Shown here in pieces: positions 1-5,154 of a stretch of DNA of 5,693 bases. The stretch is from Haloferacaceae archaeon (GTDB lineage: Archaea; Halobacteriota; Halobacteria; Halobacteriales; Haloferacaceae). The stretch is from contig JAHENP010000163.1 of the NCBI GenBank assembly GCA_018609965.1, forward strand, positions 1-5,693, given 5' to 3'. The position numbers were made by a program, and so were the translations under genes. Under the pieces are notes generated by a model. The model did not search any database. It was not told where the DNA came from and worked only from the letters and a program-made list of their open reading frames with translations. Numbering within the stretch: position 1 is the first letter of the stretch; each line of letters starts with the position of its first letter.

Positions 1-26
1 ACGCGGTCGCCCGGTTCTGGGTCCAT
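1..26 (-). CDS. N-terminal fragment of an unidentified protein, cut by the left edge
   Basis: Reading the minus strand from an ATG at 26 gives MDPEPGDRV before the window ends. The short Pro/Asp/Glu-rich start resembles the beginning of many haloarchaeal proteins. A TATA-like TTTCAAG is centred about 28 bases upstream (51-57), the spacing expected for a leaderless transcript. Nine residues are too few to name a family. The call rests on the start codon, the promoter spacing and the open frame. Confidence 0.4.
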
Positions 27-50
27 ACTGTCGGGTTCGCCGGGGCGAGA

Positions 51-57
51 CTTGAAA
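51..57 (-). promoter_or_regulatory. Probable TATA box for the leftmost minus-strand gene
   Basis: On the minus strand the sequence reads TTTCAAG, centred about 28 bases before the ATG at 26. That is the TATA-to-start distance of leaderless haloarchaeal genes. It is one of few AT-rich islets in the 27-161 gap between two divergent genes. The match to a consensus TATA box is weak. Confidence 0.35.
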
Positions 58-131
58 CTCACCTTCCGGTCGGCCACCGTCCGCCTGTGGAGTGACTGTG
101 ATACGCAAACACGTCTCACGACGCCACCACC

Positions 132-137
132 TTTTAG
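132..137 (+). promoter_or_regulatory. Probable TATA box for a leaderless transcript starting at ATG 162
   Basis: TTTTAG stands out in GC-rich DNA and is centred about 27-28 bases before the ATG at 162, the spacing of a haloarchaeal leaderless promoter. It matters because it supports 162 as the true start, although that ATG is not in frame with the conserved body of the gene. The remainder of the 27-161 gap shows no further clear feature. Confidence 0.5.
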
Positions 138-161
138 CTCGTCGCGCTCTACTGCTCGTCT

Positions 162-744
162 ATGTCGGTCGACGACACCGACCCGGAGGATACCCGAAGT
201 CGCCACACGGCGGCTGATCGAGAAATTCGCCGGGCAACGACACGAGCGGACACGACCAGCGAGTGACAGCGACGGTGCTACCGCGCCCGACAGCGCGAAC
301 GAGGTCGCTGCCTGCGACGACGGCCACACGGTCAGCGTCGACGTGGGCGGTCGGCGCGTCCAGTTGGACAGAGAGGCGGCCCGCACGCTCCGCGACGAAC
401 TGGCCGAGGCCGTCACCGGCCGCCGCGAGTTCTGTGACACGGTCGGGGTCCAACGACCGGACGGGAGCTACGTCGTGGCCCGGCGACGGGCCGACTCCGC
501 CGGCCACCGGAAGGTGTTCGACCAGTTTGCCGCGTTGCGGCAGTTGTACGACGACCTCCCGAAACGGTTCGGCGCAGACGACGTGTCGACGGCGGGCGTC
601 ACCGGCGGCCGCCGTCACCTCCTCGTCCGCCACTTCGTCGAACACCCCGCGTTCGACTGTGAGTTGGCCGCGAGACAGCCGCTGACCGCCCGGAAGACGA
701 GTGGCGGCGCCGACGGAGGTGACAGTGACAGCCGACGGAGGTGA
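162..744 (+). CDS. Conserved haloarchaeal hypothetical protein (possibly DUF7528) with an apparent frame break
   Basis: The function is unknown. The conserved-looking body is in the frame ending at TGA 742-744 and includes VQLDREAARTLRDELAEAV, RPDGSYVVARR, SAGHRKVFDQFAALRQLYDDLP and GGRRHLLVRHFVEHPAFDCEL. From memory it resembles a haloarchaeal family named DUF7528, which I could not check. This frame has no ATG; its only early starts are a TTG at 52, inside the promoter region, and a GTG at 343. The promoter-spaced ATG at 162 opens another frame, giving MSVDDTDPEDTRSRHTAADR and ending at TGA 264-266. Skipping one base there (the T at 264) joins ...TTSE to DSDGATAPDS... and yields a plausible 193-residue acidic protein. 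The extreme C-terminus (GGDSDSRRR) is altered by a 22-bp duplication. The body appears intact, so a sequence error, a recent indel, a real +1 shift, or initiation at GTG 343 are all possible. The exact 5' limit is uncertain. Confidence 0.6.
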
Positions 745-760
745 CAGTGACAGCTGACGG
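709..760 (+). repeat. Perfect 22-bp tandem duplication plus partial third copy
   Basis: Positions 709-730 and 731-752 are identical 22-bp units, each starting GCCGACGG and ending GTGACA. Positions 753-760 (GCTGACGG) match the first eight bases of a third copy with one mismatch. The array spans the end of the upstream gene. Because 22 is not a multiple of three, the second copy is read in another frame, and it supplies the TGA that now ends the gene at 744. With one copy the reading frame would stop at the TGA at 754-756, giving a protein ending DSDS instead of DSDSRRR. Confidence 0.9.
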
Positions 761-811
761 GGTGGCGGCAGGTCGACACACCAGTCGCGAGCGTGAGACG
801 GCGAACAACGC

Positions 812-816
812 TTATC
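812..816 (+). promoter_or_regulatory. TATA box for the leaderless gene at 841
   Basis: TTATC, preceded by an A-rich CGAACAACG stretch (802-810) that could serve as the TFB-recognition element, is centred 27 bases before the ATG at 841. This is the standard leaderless arrangement in haloarchaea. It argues for 841 rather than an in-frame upstream start at 793, which would lie before the TATA box. Confidence 0.6.
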
Positions 817-840
817 GGCACAGCCGGCCAACACAACTGT

Positions 841-1803
841 ATGAGCGCCCGCGACGACGAGGACCTGGCCGCCCTGTTGTCGGATCTGGAGACAACGCTG
901 GAGGACCTCCGCACGGAGCTGAACGACAACGACCGTCGTCCACGCGAGGACCGCGGCCGCCGGGAGGACAGAGACCGCTCGCGAAGCGACCGCAGTCGGC
1001 GGGGCCGTCGAGACGACGACCGTCCGGCACGTGACGACGGCCGCGGCCGCCGACCGCGCGAGGACCGAAACGAGGGGCCACAGTTCGACCCACCGTCGGT
1101 GAGTGACGTGTTGCGGTTCACCAACGAGTACACGATCCCGACACTGATCGCGACGTTGGAGGCGACCATCTCCGCGTTGGAGCTGTTCCAGAAGGTCGTC
1201 GGCGCCGTCGCGCCGGACGACTCACAGCCGCCGCGGCGCCGCGAGCGCCGCGGGCCGCTGGGTGACGCCAGCAGTCGCGCGACCGACCAGCTCACCCGAC
1301 GGCTTGACGATCTCCGGACGGCGCTGTCGGAGACGAACCTCCCGCAGGACGGCGACGCGCGCGACATCGTCAGCGAGGCGCGGTCGCTCACCGAGGAGAT
1401 CGAGGATCGGGTCCGGGAGTCACGGGAGACCGCAGACGAGGCCCGGCGGCGGGATCACGACGGCGGGCGGAGAGACGACGGACGCGGTGACCGCCGCGGT
1501 CGACGGGACGACGACAACCGCGACGGACGCACCGACCGTCGCGACGGACGGAGTGACCGACGTGATGGGCGCAGTGACCGACGTGACGGACGCGACGACC
1601 GCGGCACACGCGATGACGGCCCTGTCGAGATCACGGTCGGGAGTCCGGGTGACGACGGCGGTGACGAGACGAACGAGGAACCGACAGGCGACGAAGCAGA
1701 CACCGAGGAGTCGTCAGAGCCGCCGGAGGTCGACGTGGAGGCGGAACTCCAGTCGATCAAACGCGAGATGGGTGACGACGAGGAGCCAGACGACGACTCC
1801 TGA
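841..1803 (+). CDS. Haloarchaeal coiled-coil protein with Arg/Asp-rich disordered segments (possibly DUF7547)
   Basis: The function is unknown. The ATG at 841 gives 320 residues and fits the TATA box 27 bases upstream. Residues 4-28 form an acidic amphipathic helix (LAALLSDLETTLEDLRTEL). Residues 30-78 are an Arg/Asp-rich linker. Residues 86-124 hold the only strongly hydrophobic part, around LRFTNEYTIPTLIATLEAT and ALELFQKVV, probably the family core. Residues 142-203 are a charged, coiled-coil-like helix. Residues 202-260 are extreme low complexity, with 23 Arg and 19 Asp in 59 residues, including three 7-residue (S/T)DRRDGR repeats. Residues 265-320 are an acidic tail with a possible short helix at ELQSIKREM. 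There is no signal peptide, transmembrane helix or Cys. I recall similar haloarchaeal proteins named DUF7547, but this is unverified. The gene converges on the DUF35 gene with a 38-bp gap. Confidence 0.8.
   Translation: MSARDDEDLAALLSDLETTLEDLRTELNDNDRRPREDRGRREDRDRSRSDRSRRGRRDDDRPARDDGRGRRPREDRNEGPQFDPPSVSDVLRFTNEYTIPTLIATLEATISALELFQKVVGAVAPDDSQPPRRRERRGPLGDASSRATDQLTRRLDDLRTALSETNLPQDGDARDIVSEARSLTEEIEDRVRESRETADEARRRDHDGGRRDDGRGDRRGRRDDDNRDGRTDRRDGRSDRRDGRSDRRDGRDDRGTRDDGPVEITVGSPGDDGGDETNEEPTGDEADTEESSEPPEVDVEAELQSIKREMGDDEEPDDDS
1531..1593 (+). repeat. Three in-frame 21-bp tandem repeats coding (S/T)DRRDGR
   Basis: The units are 1531-1551, 1552-1572 and 1573-1593. They encode TDRRDGR, SDRRDGR and SDRRDGR (residues 231-251 of the gene starting at 841). 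The second and third units start identically (AGTGACCGACGTGA) and differ at a few synonymous positions; the first is more diverged. The 21-bp period keeps frame, so copy number can change without breaking the gene. Degenerate RRDDDNRDGR and DDRGTRDDG sequences flank the array. Confidence 0.8.
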
Positions 1804-1841
1804 CAACAACTTCTGGGACAAACCAACCTACTTTCGACGAC
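1804..1841. other. 38-bp gap between convergent genes; no clear terminator
   Basis: The stops of the plus-strand gene (1803) and the minus-strand DUF35 gene (1842) face each other. On the minus strand the gap reads through GT-rich runs such as GGTTGGTTTGTCC and GTTGTTGT, which could act as weak T-rich archaeal termination signals for the operon. The plus strand has only a short CTACTTTC. I see no stable hairpin. Both transcripts may overlap at their 3' ends. Confidence 0.3.
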
Positions 1842-2216
1842 TCACTCGACGGGTCGGAACCGGAACCCGTCCCACTCCTGGCTCGCCGGCTCTCTGACCC
1901 CGGCCTCGGGATCGCGCAGTTCCGCGGCGTACACCGGCGTCACCGTCTGGCCGATCTCGACATCGTCGGTTGTCTGCCCGATCGCGCGCACAGTGTTACC
2001 ACCAATCTCGAACGCGACGATGGCGAGGGTGTTCGGCTCACGCACCCCCGGCGGGGTGGCAGTCGACTCCGTCCACGTCACCACCTGCGCGGTGTGTTCG
2101 GAGAGATCGACCGTGCCGACCCGTTCGGCGCCGTCGTCGTTCACCGGGTGGGGTGGGTAGCCGACCGTCCCGTCGGCGTACTCCGCGGCCGCGAACTCCG
2201 GACTGTCGGCGGTCAT
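1842..2216 (-). CDS. DUF35 OB-fold protein without zinc ribbon, likely thiolase beta subunit
   Basis: This 124-residue protein shows the DUF35 OB-fold pattern: VGTVDLSEHTAQVVTWTE (33-50), NTLAIVAFEIGGNTVRAIGQ (62-81), EIGQTVTPVY (87-96) and the closing WDGFRFRPV (115-123). DUF35 proteins usually carry an N-terminal zinc ribbon. Here the segment GYPPHPVNDDGAERVG keeps the PPxPV lead-in, but the CxxC knuckles are absent and the whole protein has no Cys. DUF35 proteins act as small partners of SCP2-type thiolases, for example as beta subunits of two-subunit haloarchaeal beta-ketothiolases and as the bridge between archaeal thiolase and HMG-CoA synthase. The ATG overlaps the thiolase stop as ATGA, and a strong GGAGGTG lies five bases upstream, so the pair is translationally coupled. 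It is probably cytoplasmic. An independent nucleic-acid-binding role is less likely given this context. Confidence 0.88.
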   Translation of the reverse strand: MTADSPEFAAAEYADGTVGYPPHPVNDDGAERVGTVDLSEHTAQVVTWTESTATPPGVREPNTLAIVAFEIGGNTVRAIGQTTDDVEIGQTVTPVYAAELRDPEAGVREPASQEWDGFRFRPVE

Positions 2217-3403
2217 TCGGCCACCTCCAACAACGTCGTCGTCACACAGTTGCCGAACCCGCCGACGTTACACGCCAGTCCCACGTCGGCGTCGACCTGC
2301 CGCGGGCCCGCCTCGCCGAGCACCTGTTCGTACACCTCGACGGCCTGCGCGACGCCGGAGGCGCCGAGCGGGTGGCCCTTCGACTTGAGCCCGCCGGAGG
2401 TGTTGATCGGGATCTCCCCGTCGCGGGCTGTCCGGCCGTCGGCGGCCGCACGCCACCCCTCACCCTTCTGGGCGAAGCCGAGATCCTCGAACTGCAACAG
2501 TTCGAGAATCGTGAACATGTCGTGAAGCTCCGCGACATCGACATCCGCGGGTTCGCGGTCGGCCATCTCGAAGGCCGCGTTGCCGGAGTCACGCACCGCA
2601 CCCATCGTCGTCGGGTCCGGGCGTTCGTGGACAACGTGTGTGTCCGTCGCGCCCGCGACGCCAGCGACGACGGCGTACTCGTCGGCGTACGACGCCGCCA
2701 ACGACTCCGGGACGAACAGGAGCGCGGCGGAGCCGTCCGTGATCGGACAGAAGTCGTACAGCCGCAGCGGGTCCGCGACGATCGGGCTCTCCAACACCGT
2801 CTCCAACTCGACAGCCTCCCGGAACTGTGCGTTGGGGTTGTCGACGCCGTTTTCGTGGTTCTTCACCGCGACCGCCCCGAGACTCTCCCGGGGGGCGTCG
2901 TAGGCGTCGAGGTACGCCCGTGCGGTCAGCCCGGCGAAGGAGGGGAGCGTGACGCCGTGTTTGTACTCGGCGGGGTGCGTGAGGGAGGCGATCACGTCCG
3001 TCGCCTCGGCGGTGCTCCGGTGGGTCATCTTCTCGCCGCCGACCAGCAGGGTGCAGTCGCTGGCACCGCTGGCGACGGACTGCCAGGCGGCGTAGATCCC
3101 CGCCCCGCCCGACGAGGAGGTCTGGTCGATCCGGGCAGTGTACGCCGGCACCGCGCCCAGGTCGTGTGCGAGCGCGTTCGGAACCCCGGTCTGGCCCTCA
3201 AACTCCCCGCTTGCCATGTTCGACACGTAGAGGTGGTCGATCTCGTCGGCCGTCGCGTTGGCGTCCGCGAGACACGCCTGGCCGGCCTCCGCGAGCAGGT
3301 CGCGAATCCAGCCGTCTCGCTCCCCGAACTGGGTCATCGACGCCGCGACGACGGCGACACGGTCGGTGTTGCGGTCCACACCCGCAGAGTGGGCGGCGAC
3401 CAC
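2213..3403 (-). CDS. SCP2-type thiolase (acetyl-CoA C-acyltransferase family), Ser at the nucleophile position
   Basis: The 396-residue length is normal for SCP2-like archaeal thiolases, which condense or cleave acyl-CoA with acetyl-CoA. Recognisable segments are the N-terminal VAVVAASMTQFGERDGWIRD (17-34), the nucleophile loop QTSSSGGAG (94-102), AELHDMFTILEL (291-302, the SCP2-type HDxF motif), SGGLKSKGHPLGASG (336-350, catalytic His344) and CNVGGFGNC (378-386). Aligning TSSSGG with the classic C-x-S-G loop puts Ser96 where the acylated Cys should be. Cys378 occupies the C-terminal catalytic position. I recall Ser nucleophiles being reported for haloarchaeal two-subunit beta-ketothiolases, which fits the adjacent DUF35 gene. 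The GTG at 3403 is chosen because GGAGGG (3414-3419) lies ten bases upstream; an internal GTG at 3379 has no such site. The OYE gene ends 47 bp upstream. The substrate cannot be read from sequence; fatty acid oxidation, polyhydroxyalkanoate synthesis or acetoacetyl-CoA formation are all possible. Confidence 0.92.
   Translation of the reverse strand: MVAAHSAGVDRNTDRVAVVAASMTQFGERDGWIRDLLAEAGQACLADANATADEIDHLYVSNMASGEFEGQTGVPNALAHDLGAVPAYTARIDQTSSSGGAGIYAAWQSVASGASDCTLLVGGEKMTHRSTAEATDVIASLTHPAEYKHGVTLPSFAGLTARAYLDAYDAPRESLGAVAVKNHENGVDNPNAQFREAVELETVLESPIVADPLRLYDFCPITDGSAALLFVPESLAASYADEYAVVAGVAGATDTHVVHERPDPTTMGAVRDSGNAAFEMADREPADVDVAELHDMFTILELLQFEDLGFAQKGEGWRAAADGRTARDGEIPINTSGGLKSKGHPLGASGVAQAVEVYEQVLGEAGPRQVDADVGLACNVGGFGNCVTTTLLEVAE
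2221..2228 (-). promoter_or_regulatory. Shine-Dalgarno for the DUF35 gene, inside the thiolase C-terminus
   Basis: The minus strand reads GGAGGTGG, then CCGA, then the ATGA overlap. It is a near-perfect match to the haloarchaeal anti-Shine-Dalgarno and is encoded by the thiolase's last residues (LLEVAE). With the stop/start overlap it supports coupled, roughly stoichiometric translation of the two subunits. Confidence 0.7.
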
Positions 3404-3413
3404 TTGCCCGTTT

Positions 3414-3419
3414 CCCTCC
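3414..3419 (-). promoter_or_regulatory. Shine-Dalgarno that selects the thiolase GTG start
   Basis: GGAGGG on the minus strand lies ten bases before the GTG at 3403, in the 47-bp spacer after the OYE stop. An internal ribosome-binding site instead of a TATA box at the leaderless distance suggests the thiolase is translated from the upstream OYE transcript. The out-of-frame ATG at 3440 is not supported by its encoded protein. Confidence 0.55.
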
Positions 3420-3450
3420 GCGTCGGTGTGTGCGGGTCATGACGGGCGTG

Positions 3451-4554
3451 TCACTTCACCGCACGGCGGTACTGCACGGGCCACTCCACCGCGTCGCCTT
3501 CGGCACCGAGCGCGTCGGCGGCGTGCAACGGCCAGTACGGCGACCGCAGGAACTCGCGGGCCATCAACACCGCGTCGGCGCGGTCGTTGGCGACGATTGC
3601 CTCTGCCTGCGCCGGCTCCGTGATCCCGCCGACCGTCCCGACCGCCAGGTCGACTCCGGTGTCGACGACGTGTTCCCGGATCGTCTCGGCGTACGGCAGT
3701 TGGTAGCTGGGGCCCGTCGACGGGACGGACTGTGCCGGACTGATCCCGCCGGCACTCACGTCCAACAGGTCTGCACCCGCTTCCGCGAGCCGTGGCGCGA
3801 GCCGGGCGGAGTCGTCGACGGTCCAGGAGGGGCGGTCGTCGAGCCAGTCTGTCGCGGAGATTCGGACGAAGACAGGGTGGTCGTCGGGCCACACCTCGCG
3901 AACCCCGGCCGTCACCTCCCGGAGGAGTCGCGTCCGGCCCTCGAAGTCGCCGCCGTACCGGTCCGTCCGGTCGTTCGTGGCCGGCGAGAGGAACTCGTGG
4001 AGCAGGTAGCCGTGGGCGGCGTGGAACTCTGCGACGAGGAACCCGGCGTCACGAGCACGCTCGGCAGCGGCGACGAAGTCGTCGATCACGTCCTTGACCT
4101 CTGCCGTCGACAGCTTCCGGGTCGGCTGTTCCTCCCCGTCGCGGGGGTAGGCTGTGCCGCTGGGGCCAACGGCCGTCCAGCCGCCCTCGTCCGGATCGAC
4201 CGGGTGGCCACCCTCCCACGGCGAGGCGGTCGAGGCTTTCCGCCCGGCGTGGGCGAGTTGAACGCCCGGCACCGACCCTTGGTCGCGGACGAACGACGCG
4301 ACACGCTCAAGCGCGTCCGCCTGTTCGTCCGTCCAGATCCCCAGATCAGACGGGGAGATTCGCCCCGCGGGGGAGACAGCCGTCGCCTCCGTCAACACGG
4401 TGCCCGCGCCGCCGACCGCACGCGAGCCGAGGTGGACGAGGTGCCAGTCCGTCGCCACCCCGTCGGGCGTGCTGTACTGACACATCGGTGACACCATCAC
4501 GCGGTTCGGCAGCTCCGTCTCCCGGAGCGTCAGCGGCTCGAACAGTTGGCTCAC
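3451..4554 (-). CDS. Old Yellow Enzyme family FMN oxidoreductase, YqjM-like ene-reductase
   Basis: Members are FMN-dependent, NAD(P)H-using reductases that reduce activated C=C bonds of enones and related compounds in the cytoplasm. The GTG at 4554 gives 367 residues starting SQLFEPLTLRETELPNRV, where the family begins; an in-frame TTG at 4581 would add only non-conserved MWRPCRVAR. In this numbering VSPMCQYS (21-28) carries Cys25 and Tyr27, matching YqjM Cys26/Tyr28. VQLAHAGRKA (98-107) is the FMN-contacting strand. EFHAAHGYLLHEFLSP (176-191) holds the His178/His181 substrate-anchoring pair and Tyr183. NDRTDRYGG (194-202) and VRISATDW (230-237) follow. AREFLRSPYWPLHAA (332-346) matches the YqjM-type C-terminus. 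It is a single-domain protein without the Fe-S and flavodoxin-like extension of FadH 2,4-dienoyl-CoA reductase. It is probably first gene of an operon with the thiolase and DUF35 genes, which hints at an acyl-chain or ketone substrate; the real substrate is unknown. Confidence 0.92.
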   Translation of the reverse strand: MSQLFEPLTLRETELPNRVMVSPMCQYSTPDGVATDWHLVHLGSRAVGGAGTVLTEATAVSPAGRISPSDLGIWTDEQADALERVASFVRDQGSVPGVQLAHAGRKASTASPWEGGHPVDPDEGGWTAVGPSGTAYPRDGEEQPTRKLSTAEVKDVIDDFVAAAERARDAGFLVAEFHAAHGYLLHEFLSPATNDRTDRYGGDFEGRTRLLREVTAGVREVWPDDHPVFVRISATDWLDDRPSWTVDDSARLAPRLAEAGADLLDVSAGGISPAQSVPSTGPSYQLPYAETIREHVVDTGVDLAVGTVGGITEPAQAEAIVANDRADAVLMAREFLRSPYWPLHAADALGAEGDAVEWPVQYRRAVK

Positions 4555-4576
4555 TCGGGCGACTCGGCACGGCCGC

Positions 4577-4583
4577 CACAAAC
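4577..4583 (-). promoter_or_regulatory. Weak TATA-like element for the OYE-thiolase-DUF35 unit
   Basis: The minus strand reads GTTTGTG, centred about 26 bases before the GTG at 4554, so the transcript would be leaderless. No Shine-Dalgarno stands immediately before the GTG, which agrees. The 90-bp gap 4555-4644 between the DSPY-repeat gene and OYE holds nothing else I can identify. The TATA match is poor. Confidence 0.35.
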
Positions 4584-4644
4584 GACTGACGACGAGCGAA
4601 CGGTTTGCCAGTTCGACGGGACTACCGGGGGAGTGAGCGTCGCC

Positions 4645-5016
4645 TCACCGCAACAGCCGGAACTCCGTCACCGGCGCCGGGTGGACGATCCGGAACCCGT
4701 CGGCGGTGGAGTGGCGCCCGGCCGAGTCGGGCACGTCGCCGGCGCGCTGGTAGGCGCTGTCGTCGACGACCGCAGACTCGTAGGGGCTGTCCGCCCGCGG
4801 CCCGTCGTACGGTGAGTCGTCGGCGACGGGGGAGTCTGCGGTGCCGTAGGCGCCGTCGCGGCGCGGCGGGTCGTCGAAATCCTCCGGCGGGAGGTAGATC
4901 CGTTGGTCGCCGTCGGCCCAGACGACGACGGCCGCCTCGCGCTCCCCGGTCACGTCGATCACCGTGCGCCCGTCTGCCACCGTCAACTCGACGCTGACTT
5001 CGGTGTCGTCTGTCAC
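4645..5016 (-). CDS. Small acidic haloarchaeal hypothetical protein with DSPY repeats (possibly DUF7510)
   Basis: The function is unknown. The GTG at 5016 gives 123 residues. Residues 5-47 look like a small beta-rich domain (SVELTVADGRTVIDVTGER, then AAVVVWADGDQRIYLPPEDF). Residues 50-100 are low complexity, with DSPV 61-64, DSPY 67-70, DSPY 76-79 and DSAY 86-89. The end is again conserved-looking (GFRIVHPAPVTEFRLLR, 107-123). There is no Cys, signal peptide or membrane segment. I recall haloarchaeal proteins with the same YLPPEDF and FRIVHP ends and a DSPY-rich middle, possibly under the name DUF7510, but could not verify this. It is divergent from the amylase gene and has a weak TATA-like element upstream, so it may be transcribed alone. 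Confidence 0.75.
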   Translation of the reverse strand: MTDDTEVSVELTVADGRTVIDVTGEREAAVVVWADGDQRIYLPPEDFDDPPRRDGAYGTADSPVADDSPYDGPRADSPYESAVVDDSAYQRAGDVPDSAGRHSTADGFRIVHPAPVTEFRLLR

Positions 5017-5037
5017 GGCCGGACGGACGGCGGCGGG

Positions 5038-5045
5038 CTACTTGG
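5038..5045 (-). promoter_or_regulatory. Weak TATA-like element for the DSPY-repeat gene
   Basis: CCAAGTAG on the minus strand is centred about 25-26 bases before the GTG at 5016, consistent with a leaderless transcript. It lies in the 138-bp divergent gap (5017-5154) shared with the amylase gene. The match is poor, so confidence is low. Confidence 0.25.
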
Positions 5046-5139
5046 CTCTGCCCCCGCCGTCTGACATCGGCCCTCTCGACGGCGGGGGGTCCCGGTCGGG
5101 ACGAACAGTCGGCGGCGGGAAACAGCAAAGTGACCGCCC

Positions 5140-5144
5140 GGTGA
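5140..5144 (+). promoter_or_regulatory. Possible Shine-Dalgarno for the amylase gene
   Basis: GGTGA lies ten bases before the ATG at 5155 and matches part of the haloarchaeal anti-Shine-Dalgarno. An AT-richer AACAGCAAAG (5121-5130) also sits near the leaderless TATA distance, so the gene may be either leadered or leaderless. The sequence alone does not decide. Confidence 0.35.
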
Positions 5145-5154
5145 AGCGTAGACG

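Noticed and set aside
263..685. GTG-started open frame of 140 codons overlapping the TGA at 264 (GTGA)
   Set aside because: It looks like translational coupling, but the product is a Ser/Thr/Arg/Ala-rich out-of-frame shadow of the conserved protein in the neighbouring frame.
160..834. Long minus-strand open frame opposite the first plus-strand gene
   Set aside because: Its composition is that of an antisense shadow in GC-rich coding DNA, and the opposite strand holds the recognisable family motifs and promoter.
1232..1252. 8-bp perfect inverted repeat (CGCGGCGC / GCGCCGCG) with 5-base loop
   Set aside because: It lies in codons for RRRERR; GC-rich Arg codons readily form such palindromes by chance, and the position is mid-gene.
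1531..1593. Repeats considered as a CRISPR-like or regulatory iteron array
   Set aside because: The 21-bp units are directly adjacent, in frame, and differ mainly at synonymous positions, so they are coding repeats with no spacers.
3438..3440. ATG upstream of the thiolase as an alternative start
   Set aside because: It is out of frame with the thiolase and encodes a basic, Cys-containing shadow peptide. The GTG at 3403 has a well-placed GGAGGG.
1970..3442. 490-codon plus-strand open frame opposite the thiolase and DUF35 genes
   Set aside because: The minus strand encodes clear thiolase and OB-fold motifs. The plus-strand product is Arg/Val-rich with no recognisable motif.
3166..4491. 441-codon plus-strand open frame opposite the OYE gene
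   Set aside because: It is antisense to an unambiguous OYE gene, starts inside the thiolase, and has shadow composition.
4633..4648. Short hairpin GTGAG-cgtcgc-CTCAC at the end of the DSPY-repeat gene
   Set aside because: The stem is only five base pairs with no following T-tract, and archaeal termination relies mainly on T-rich runs, so I do not call it a terminator.
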